DNA from: Solirubrobacteraceae bacterium
Lineage (GTDB): Bacteria > Actinomycetota > Thermoleophilia > Solirubrobacterales > Solirubrobacteraceae
Direction: 5' to 3'
Assembly: GCA_025935735.1 (NCBI GenBank)
Contig: JAICUS010000279.1
Span: 1-7,586 of the forward strand
DNA length: 7,586 nucleotides
In this document: positions 1 to 5,771 of the stretch, piece by piece
Layout of the letters: each line of letters begins with the position of its first letter
How positions within the stretch are numbered: the stretch's first letter is position 1
Notes under the pieces: generated by a model
The model's input: only the letters and a program-made list of their open reading frames with translations
What the model was told of the DNA's origin: nothing
The model's database searches: none
Program-made: the position numbers and the translations under genes

Positions 1-708
<708 letters not shown>

Positions 709-730
709 CGCGCCCTGGAGCATAGAAAGG

Positions 731-735
731 CCTCT
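731..735 (-). promoter_or_regulatory. Candidate Shine-Dalgarno for ettA
   Basis: AGAGG on the minus strand lies 7 nt before the ATG at 723, the in-frame start five codons upstream of the family-like start at 708. The 708 start has only AGGG (713-716) at a tight 4-nt spacing. The site therefore argues for the longer N-terminus, while homology argues for the shorter one. Confidence 0.4.
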
Positions 736-767
736 AGATCCGCCGCTCCGGCGCCGATGATGCGCAC

Positions 768-1466
768 ATGCGCCCCCTCATCGGCGTCACCACCTCGGAG
801 CTGCGCCCCAGCGCGATGGGCACCACGCGCGCCGAGATGGCGCTGGGGATGACCTACATGCGCACGCTCGACGCGGCGGGGGCGATGCCGGTCGTGCTGC
901 CGCCCGTCGGCGACCCGGCCGAGCTGCTCGACCGCCTCGACGGCATCTGCCTGTCGGGCGGCCCGGACGTCGACCCGGCGGCCTACGGCGCCCGCGAGCG
1001 CCACCCGGACCTCGGCCCCACCGAGCCCTCGCTCGACGCGTTCGAGCTCGCGCTGGCCGAAGCGGCGCTCGCGCGCGGCCTCCCCATCCTCGCCGTCTGC
1101 CGCGGCGCGCAGGCGCTCAACGTGGCCTGCGGCGGGACGCTGCACCAGCACCTCCCCGGCCACCGCCAGACCGCGCCCGCCGGCGAGCCGACGCACGACG
1201 TCGAGGTGGCGGCGCGCTCCCGGCTCGCCCGCATCATGCGCGCCCGCACGCTCGCGGTGAACTCCTTCCACCACCAGGCCGTCGACCGGCTCGGCGCCGG
1301 CCTGCGGATCGTCGCCACCGCGCCCGACGGCACCGTCGAGGCGATCGAGGGCGCCGGCTTCGTGATCGGCGTCCAATGGCACGCCGAGACGATGGCCGAG
1401 CACCTGCCGCTGTTCGAGGCACTGGTCGCCGCGGCATCGTCGCAGCCGCTCCGCGCGGCGGCTTAG
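768..1466 (+). CDS. Gamma-glutamyl-gamma-aminobutyrate hydrolase family protein (PuuD-like, peptidase C26)
   Basis: This complete 232-residue cytosolic protein has the class-I glutamine amidotransferase fold; the family is usually about 230-255 residues. The founding member, PuuD, hydrolyses gamma-glutamyl-GABA to glutamate and GABA in putrescine breakdown. The sequence shows the SGGPDVDP oxyanion-strand motif (63-70), the nucleophile elbow AVCRGAQ with Cys111, the NSFHHQAV motif, and the catalytic His205 and Glu207 in QWHAE near the C-terminus, so the triad is intact. No other putrescine-pathway gene (puuA, puuB, puuC) is in view, so the true substrate could be another gamma-glutamyl compound. 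The start at 768 gives the family-standard MRPLIGVT opening. No convincing Shine-Dalgarno precedes it, so translation may be leaderless or weakly initiated. The gene shares a short divergent promoter region with ettA, and its stop interlocks with that of the HD-GYP gene. The family call is very secure; the exact substrate is not. Confidence 0.93.
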   Translation: MRPLIGVTTSELRPSAMGTTRAEMALGMTYMRTLDAAGAMPVVLPPVGDPAELLDRLDGICLSGGPDVDPAAYGARERHPDLGPTEPSLDAFELALAEAALARGLPILAVCRGAQALNVACGGTLHQHLPGHRQTAPAGEPTHDVEVAARSRLARIMRARTLAVNSFHHQAVDRLGAGLRIVATAPDGTVEAIEGAGFVIGVQWHAETMAEHLPLFEALVAAASSQPLRAAA

Positions 1467-2974
1467 CTCATCGGGCCGATGACGAACGGCGCGTCGAGCG
1501 CGCCCCGCACCCGCCGCTGGACCTGGAGCTCGGTCTCCAGGTCGGCGATGTGGCCCAGGTGCTCCGGGTGGCGGCCGCGCAGGACCTGCGTGGCGAACAG
1601 CCACACGAGCCGCCCGTCGAGCTGGGTGCCGGCCACCCGCCGCAGCTCGTCCTCGGCCTCGGCGGCGGACATCGGGATGCGGTAGGAGTCCTGCGCCGTG
1701 AGCACGTCGTAGACCTCGGCCACGGCGAGGATGCGCGCGGCCATCGGGATGCCCTCGGCGCTCAGCCCGTCCGGGTAGCCGCGGCCGTCGATGCGCTCGT
1801 GATGGGCGAGCACGGCGGCGGCGACCTCGCCCATCCCCTCCACGCGCAGCAGCAGCCGCGCGCCGTCGGCGGGGTGCGACTCGATCAGCCGGCGCTCGGC
1901 GGGATGGAGCTCGGCCCGGCCGACGAGGATGTGATCCGGCAGCGCCTCCTTGCCCAGGTCGTGCACCAGGCCGGCCGTGTGCACGACCGCCTGCTCGCGC
2001 TCGGTCAGCCCGGCCGCGCGGGCCAGCTCGTGCGCGTAGTGGGCGACCGCGGCGGCGTGGCGGGCGGCGCTCGGGTCGCGCAGCGCGAGCGTCTCCAGCA
2101 GCAGCCCGAGCATCCCCTCGTGGCGGACGTCGAGCTGGTCGGTCCGGCGCTCGATCTCCTCCGAGTGCGCCTGGCCCTCGAGCAGCGCGCGCAGCAGCAG
2201 CTGATAGACGCCCAGCGCCAGGGCGAACAGCCCGATGATGCCCGCGCCGTAGACCTCGAAGCCGTAGACGGCCATCGCGGTCATCACCGCCGAGGCGACC
2301 TCCCACGGCAGCACCGGGACGAACACCTGGCGGAACATCTGCCAGAGCGAGCCTCCGCGCAGCAGCCGCGTGTGGCCGGCGATCATCAGGAAGTTGACGA
2401 CGTTGGCCGCGAGGAAGACGCCGAACACCGCGACCGCGTAGCCGCCCTCCTTGGGGTCCGAGCTGTCGAGCCGGTGCAGGACCAGCCCGCCCAGCAGCGG
2501 GAACGTCATGTAGGTGAGGAGGTTGTTCAGCAGGTAGGAGCCGCGCACGTGCCGGCGGACCGCGTCCACCGACGCGGAGGCCAGCCCGAGCGCCGCCGCC
2601 GGCGCGGGCCCGAGCAGCGCCATGGCCAGCACGAGCCCGGTGAACGAGCCGCCGATGCGGAAGCGCTTGGCGTCCAGCACGAGGATGTCGGAGCCGAGCA
2701 CGAGCAGCCCGAGCAGCCCGACGAGCGCCAGCGGGCGCCACTGCTCGTCGCTGGAGAGCAGCACGGCCGCGGCGACGGCCGCGGCGAGCAGGACGGCCTG
2801 GCCCAGCTCGATCGCCCGCCGGCGGCCGGCGTAGGGGAGGCGCTGCGGGCGCGCCGGCGTCGCGGCGCGCGTGTCCGCAGCCTCGGTTCCCGCCGCGCCC
2901 CTCACCACGGAGAGCGACCAGATGACCAGTGCCAGCCAGACGACGAGTGCGATCCAGACCACCACAGCGAGCAC
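1463..2974 (-). CDS. Membrane protein with C-terminal HD-GYP cyclic-di-GMP phosphodiesterase domain
   Basis: This 503-residue protein has two parts. Residues 1-270 are strongly hydrophobic, with roughly eight predicted membrane segments (about 2-24, 52-72, 80-100, 110-135, 148-168, 178-205, 225-245, 247-270). They form an integral membrane sensor that I cannot assign to a named MASE family. A short helical linker (about 270-292) leads to an HD-GYP domain at about 293-470. Visible ligands and motifs are His306, HD at 338-339 with Lys342 (HDLGK), His391-His392-Glu393, and the GYP signature at 399-401. HD-GYP enzymes linearise cyclic-di-GMP to pGpG or GMP using a bi- or trinuclear metal site. 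The usual late metal-ligand aspartate of ADxxDALT is Glu420 here (AEVYDVLT), a conservative change that may alter metal preference. The GTG start at 2974 is the only standard start before the frame closes (stop at 3071-3073) that keeps the first membrane helix whole; it lacks a good Shine-Dalgarno. GTG codons a few residues in are alternatives. No diguanylate cyclase gene is nearby. Confidence 0.9.
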   Translation of the reverse strand: MLAVVVWIALVVWLALVIWSLSVVRGAAGTEAADTRAATPARPQRLPYAGRRRAIELGQAVLLAAAVAAAVLLSSDEQWRPLALVGLLGLLVLGSDILVLDAKRFRIGGSFTGLVLAMALLGPAPAAALGLASASVDAVRRHVRGSYLLNNLLTYMTFPLLGGLVLHRLDSSDPKEGGYAVAVFGVFLAANVVNFLMIAGHTRLLRGGSLWQMFRQVFVPVLPWEVASAVMTAMAVYGFEVYGAGIIGLFALALGVYQLLLRALLEGQAHSEEIERRTDQLDVRHEGMLGLLLETLALRDPSAARHAAAVAHYAHELARAAGLTEREQAVVHTAGLVHDLGKEALPDHILVGRAELHPAERRLIESHPADGARLLLRVEGMGEVAAAVLAHHERIDGRGYPDGLSAEGIPMAARILAVAEVYDVLTAQDSYRIPMSAAEAEDELRRVAGTQLDGRLVWLFATQVLRGRHPEHLGHIADLETELQVQRRVRGALDAPFVIGPMS

Positions 2975-3066
2975 GGTAGTGCGTACCCCGCCCTGTGCGC
3001 AATCAGGCCGCGGCCCGAGTCGCGTCGCGCAAGCGTCGATGCACCGACAAAGCGGTGTATGTAATC

Positions 3067-3073
3067 CTCCTCA
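3067..3073 (-). promoter_or_regulatory. Orphan strong Shine-Dalgarno-like GAGGAGG upstream of HD-GYP gene
   Basis: Reading leftwards, GAGGAGG is followed by ATTACATACACC with no ATG, GTG or TTG at normal spacing. The HD-GYP start lies about 93 nt further on. The HD-GYP frame runs open back to 3070 but offers no standard start codon there. The site could be chance, could serve a non-standard start such as ATT, or could be a conserved leader element. Confidence 0.25.
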
Positions 3074-3139
3074 CGGGGTACACACTCCGTGTTCCGTCCC
3101 GCGACCATCAGGGGGGTCACATGGGCTGGCGGAACTGAC

Positions 3140-3161
3140 GCACCGTTGCACCATCCGGTGC
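3140..3161. repeat. Short inverted repeat GCACCG...CGGTGC
   Basis: The 6-bp arms at 3140-3145 and 3156-3161 are separated by 10 nt. The right arm shares bases 3160-3161 with the left arm of the larger dyad that follows, so as RNA hairpins the two would compete. It may be an operator half of a compound site or incidental in such GC-rich DNA. Confidence 0.3.
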
Positions 3162-3196
3162 CGGCCCGGCGAGGTCGTAGGGGTCGCCGGGCCGGC
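3160..3196. repeat. Perfect 13-bp G+C-rich inverted repeat in the divergent promoter region
   Basis: The arms GCCGGCCCGGCGA (3160-3172) and TCGCCGGGCCGGC (3184-3196) are exact reverse complements around an 11-nt loop. No U-tract follows on either strand, so it is not a standard intrinsic terminator, and a terminator would be out of place between divergent genes. The 8-mer CACCGTTG stands on both sides (3141-3148 and 3199-3206). Plausible roles are a regulator binding site, a leader hairpin for the rightward pair, or a roadblock insulating the two promoters. Confidence 0.6.
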
Positions 3197-3231
3197 CCCA
3201 CCGTTGGGCACCGCGCGGTTACCGGCGTCGC

Positions 3232-3245
3232 TACCGTAAGACGGT
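3232..3245 (+). promoter_or_regulatory. Possible -10 element for a near-leaderless J-protein transcript
   Basis: TACCGT (3232-3237) matches the TAnnnT core of actinobacterial -10 boxes. With usual spacing, transcription would begin at about 3244, only 3 nt before the ATG at 3247, and the gene has no evident Shine-Dalgarno. The same bases form a small dyad, ACCGT-AAG-ACGGT (3233-3245), abutting the start codon. No clear -35 box is present at 16-18 bp spacing (TTGGGC at 3204-3209 is 22 bp away), so this is tentative. Confidence 0.3.
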
Positions 3246-3246
3246 C

Positions 3247-4491
3247 ATGCCGCTGGTGCTCGATCTGGAACAGTCGGTCCTCCTCCTGGAGATCGACCCC
3301 CCGTTCGACAAGCGCGACATCCAGCTCGCGCGGCGCCGGCTGGCCAAGCAGTGGCACCCGGACATCGCGCCGCCGGGCAAGCAGCTCGAGCACGAGCGCC
3401 ACCTGAAGGCGATCAACGAGGCCGCCGACCAGCTCGAGCGCCTGGCCGAGGACTCGCGCGGCGGGCGCGTGACCAAGAACGCCGTGAAGGTGTCCGCGGC
3501 GGCGGCGCGCAAGCGCCGGGCCGAGGAGGGCGCGCGGGCCTACGCCGAGGAGCAGCGCCGCCGGGCGCAGGACGCCGAGCGCGAGAAGCACGATCCGTTC
3601 GGCTCGCGCGTGCCCGACCACTCGGTCGTGCACCGCTACGCGCGCTGCCTGTCGTATCCCGAGTGGGGGGTCGGCAGCGTCCAGGGCATCTACTTCACCG
3701 GCGATGGCGACGACGTTCAGCAGTGGGCGCGCGTCTCCTTCCAGCCGGGCATCCGCACCGTGCCGGCGGGCTCGCTGCAGTTCGTCGACTTCTCGCGCCC
3801 GGACCCCGGCGCGGAGCGCGTCGAGCGCTTCATGACCGCGGCCAAGCACGCGCTGGCGGAGGGCGACTTCAAGCTCGCCGCGCGCCGGCTCGTGTACGCG
3901 CGCGACGCCGAGCCCGGCAACACCCAGGTGCTGCGGCTGCTGACGCTCGCGTTCTGGCAGGCGGGCGACTACTCGGCGGCCGGCCGCGCCGTGCGCGACT
4001 GGATCCGGGCCGAGCGCGACCGGCCCGCGCCGTACCGCTACGCCGCGCGGATCTACGAGGACATGGGCGCGCTGATGCAGGCGGTAGACGCGGCGGAGCG
4101 CGAGACGGCGGCCGCGCCGGCCGACGGATCGGCCTGGGAGCGGCTCGGCCGGCTGCGGCTGCGGGCGTTCGACCGGGAGGGCGCGCGCGACGCGCTGGAG
4201 CGCGCCCGCGAGATCGCCCCGACCGAGCAGGGCCTGCTCGACCTCGCGCTCGTGGCCAGCCTCGCCGGCGACATCGGCGCCGAGGTGACCGCGTGCGAGC
4301 AGGCGACGGCGCTCGCGTCCGACTCCCCCGCCGCCTGGGCGCGCTTCGCCCACGCGCTGGCCCGGACCGACCGGGTCAGCGACTGCCTGGCCGCCTGCGA
4401 GCGCGCGCTCGAGCTGGCCGACGACCCCGAGGTCCGCGACGTGCGCGACCAGGTCGTCCGCTCGGCGCCGCGCGAGCTGCGGGCCGCGTAG
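3247..4491 (+). CDS. J-domain protein with Tudor-like central segment and C-terminal TPR repeats
   Basis: This 414-residue predicted cytosolic protein has no signal peptide or membrane segment. Residues 4-70 resemble a DnaJ J-domain: a basic helix II, then the HPD tripeptide at His37-Pro38-Asp39 (WHPD), then a helix with KAINEAADQL. HPD is the element that stimulates DnaK ATPase. Residues 74-115 are a highly charged Ala/Arg/Glu helix. Residues 136-182 (YPEWGVGSVQGI ... VSFQPGIRTVPAGSLQFV) look like the small beta-barrel at the C-terminus of UvrD/PcrA helicases (Tudor-like, DUF3553 type); this is a pattern match by eye. From about 194 to 405 there are about six 34-residue alpha-helical repeats of TPR type, expected to bind protein partners. 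There is no Gly/Phe region or zinc-finger domain, so it is not DnaJ itself but a class-C J-protein, probably recruiting Hsp70 to specific clients. The ATG at 3247 gives a full J-domain. The stop overlaps the next gene's GTG by one base, implying translational coupling. Confidence 0.85.
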   Translation: MPLVLDLEQSVLLLEIDPPFDKRDIQLARRRLAKQWHPDIAPPGKQLEHERHLKAINEAADQLERLAEDSRGGRVTKNAVKVSAAAARKRRAEEGARAYAEEQRRRAQDAEREKHDPFGSRVPDHSVVHRYARCLSYPEWGVGSVQGIYFTGDGDDVQQWARVSFQPGIRTVPAGSLQFVDFSRPDPGAERVERFMTAAKHALAEGDFKLAARRLVYARDAEPGNTQVLRLLTLAFWQAGDYSAAGRAVRDWIRAERDRPAPYRYAARIYEDMGALMQAVDAAERETAAAPADGSAWERLGRLRLRAFDREGARDALERAREIAPTEQGLLDLALVASLAGDIGAEVTACEQATALASDSPAAWARFAHALARTDRVSDCLAACERALELADDPEVRDVRDQVVRSAPRELRAA

Positions 4492-5771
4492 TGGCGGGCC
4501 AAGCCGCGCGCGCGTTCGGCGAGCACCTCGCGCGCGTCGGCTACGGGCCGCCCGCGGCGCCCGACCACATCGCCGACCCCGTGCTCCGGCGCGCCGCCGC
4601 GCTCGCCTCCCTCGACGCTCGCGATCCACGCGAGTCGCTGCAGCGGCTGTTCGCGCTGGGCGAGCCCGGGCCCGCGCCGCCCGGCGTCGACCTCGAGGTG
4701 CTCGGCCTCGCCCGGCGCGACGGCGAGGTCCTCACCCCGCTCGTGCGCATCGACGAGCTCGACGGGCTGTTCGTGTGCGGCGAGGTCCTGTCGGCCGACC
4801 GGCCCGACGCCGTCGCGCCGGTCAGCGCGTCCACGCGGCTGGTCGCCGCGTTCACGCCGCAGCTGCGCGTCGACGCGGCCCTCGACGTCGGCACCGGCTC
4901 GGGCGCGCACGCGCTGCGGCTCGCCCGGCACGCCCGCCGCGTCGTGGCCACCGACGTCAGCGAGCGGGCGCTCGCGCTCACCCGCCTGAACGCGCAGATC
5001 AACGGCCTGGGCAACATCGAGACCCGGCTCGGCAGCTTCCTGGAGCCGGTGCGGGGCGAGCGCTTCGGCGTCGTCGTCTGCAACCCGCCCTACGTGATCT
5101 CGCCGGACGCCGAGTTCCTCTACCGCGACGCCGGGATGCGCGGCGACGAGCTCTGCCGGCGGCTGCTGGCCGAGCTGCCGGACGTGCTCGAGGACGGCGG
5201 CTTCGCCACGCTGCAGGGCAACTGGACCCACCCCGCCGGCGGCCCGTGGTTCCCGCCGGCGCCGCTCACCGCGCTGCTCACCCGCATCAAGACCTACGCG
5301 CCGCGCGAGTACGCCGAGAGCTGGTGCGCGCCCGACCACGCCGGCGACCCGGCCGGGTTCGCGGCGGCGGTCGCGCGCTGGACGGACAGCTATCGCGAGC
5401 TGGGCATCGAGGCGATCACGCTGGCGATCGTGGTCATGCGCGCCGGACCGCCGCGGCGGCCGTGGGCGACGACCATGCGCGCCCGCCCCTCCGGGCTCGG
5501 CCGCCGGCTGCCGGGGCTGTTCGCCGCCGCCGACCGGCTCGCCGGTGCGGACCTGCTGAGCCTGCGGCTGCGGCCGGCGCCGGGCCTCATCGTCGAGCGC
5601 CGCGGAGCCGACCGCTGCGTGCTCGAGCACCCGGCGACGCCGTGCGTGCGCCGGCCCGTCTCAGCCGCGCTGGCCGAGGCCGTCGAGCGCCTGCCCGGCA
5701 CGCTCGACGACCCCGCGCTCTGGGAAGAGATGACCGCGCTGGTGAAGCTGGGCTACATCGAAGCGGCCTGA
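4491..5771 (+). CDS. Class I SAM-dependent methyltransferase with NPPY motif (PrmC/RlmG-like core)
   Basis: This 426-residue protein has a Rossmann methyltransferase core at about 125-310. SAM-binding motif I is DVGTGSG (132-138), the acidic residue that contacts SAM ribose is Asp155 (ATDVSERAL), and the catalytic-loop motif is NPPY (198-201). NPPY is typical of enzymes that methylate amide or amino nitrogen, such as PrmC (glutamine of release factors) and RlmG/RsmC (rRNA guanine). Residues 1-110 form a separate N-terminal domain, and residues 310-426 an extra C-terminal region ending in an apparent winged-helix-like segment. This three-part layout recalls actinobacterial 'DUF7059/DUF7782' methyltransferases, a recollection I cannot check here. 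The GTG start at 4491 sits in TAGTG, overlapping the J-protein stop by one base, so ribosome hand-over is likely; there is no separate promoter. The 3' end runs 19 bp into the opposing carboxylesterase gene. The substrate is unknown: protein glutamine or rRNA are both reasonable. The methyltransferase assignment is firm. Confidence 0.88.
   Translation: MAGQAARAFGEHLARVGYGPPAAPDHIADPVLRRAAALASLDARDPRESLQRLFALGEPGPAPPGVDLEVLGLARRDGEVLTPLVRIDELDGLFVCGEVLSADRPDAVAPVSASTRLVAAFTPQLRVDAALDVGTGSGAHALRLARHARRVVATDVSERALALTRLNAQINGLGNIETRLGSFLEPVRGERFGVVVCNPPYVISPDAEFLYRDAGMRGDELCRRLLAELPDVLEDGGFATLQGNWTHPAGGPWFPPAPLTALLTRIKTYAPREYAESWCAPDHAGDPAGFAAAVARWTDSYRELGIEAITLAIVVMRAGPPRRPWATTMRARPSGLGRRLPGLFAAADRLAGADLLSLRLRPAPGLIVERRGADRCVLEHPATPCVRRPVSAALAEAVERLPGTLDDPALWEEMTALVKLGYIEAA

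Larger units (their letters stand above)
2975..3246. other. Divergent intergenic region between HD-GYP and J-domain genes
   Basis: This 272-bp stretch is the only sizeable non-coding DNA in the window and must hold promoters for both flanking genes. It is locally richer in A+T around 3045-3095 than the flanking coding DNA. It contains an isolated GAGGAGG on the minus strand (3067-3073), a short imperfect dyad (GGTACAC...GTGTTCC, 3077-3095), a 6-bp dyad (3140-3161), a 13-bp perfect dyad (3160-3196), an 8-bp direct repeat and a TACCGT hexamer close to the J-protein start. I find no clear pair of -35 and -10 boxes on either strand, no convincing small gene and no known RNA. Confidence 0.7.

Noticed and set aside
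2972..3060. Cyclic-di-GMP (GEMM-type) riboswitch before the HD-GYP gene
   Set aside because: A GCGCACAGGGC-like stretch (about 2990-3000, minus strand) recalls part of the GEMM core. It lies only about 15-25 nt before the start, and the second stem, the tetraloop and receptor and the remaining conserved core are absent.
3003..3074. Leader peptide gene (GTG start, 23 residues) upstream of the HD-GYP gene
   Set aside because: It is Arg-rich, has no Shine-Dalgarno of its own at proper spacing and no run of a regulatory amino acid. Nothing sets it apart from chance.
3160..3196. Intrinsic transcription terminator
   Set aside because: The stem is strong, but there is no T-tract on either side and the site lies between the starts of divergent genes, where no terminator is expected.
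3247..3480. Canonical DnaJ chaperone
   Set aside because: There is no Gly/Phe-rich region, zinc-finger repeats or C-terminal substrate domain; the rest of the protein is a charged helix, a small barrel-like segment and TPRs.
2902..4629. 575-codon minus-strand frame covering the intergenic region and the J/TPR gene
   Set aside because: Its translation has no recognisable domain and the opposite strand encodes clear HPD and TPR motifs. It does not explain the orphan GAGGAGG.
4053..5630. 525-codon minus-strand frame opposite the methyltransferase
   Set aside because: It is low-complexity Arg/Ala/Gly translation, while the plus strand carries the SAM-binding and NPPY motifs.
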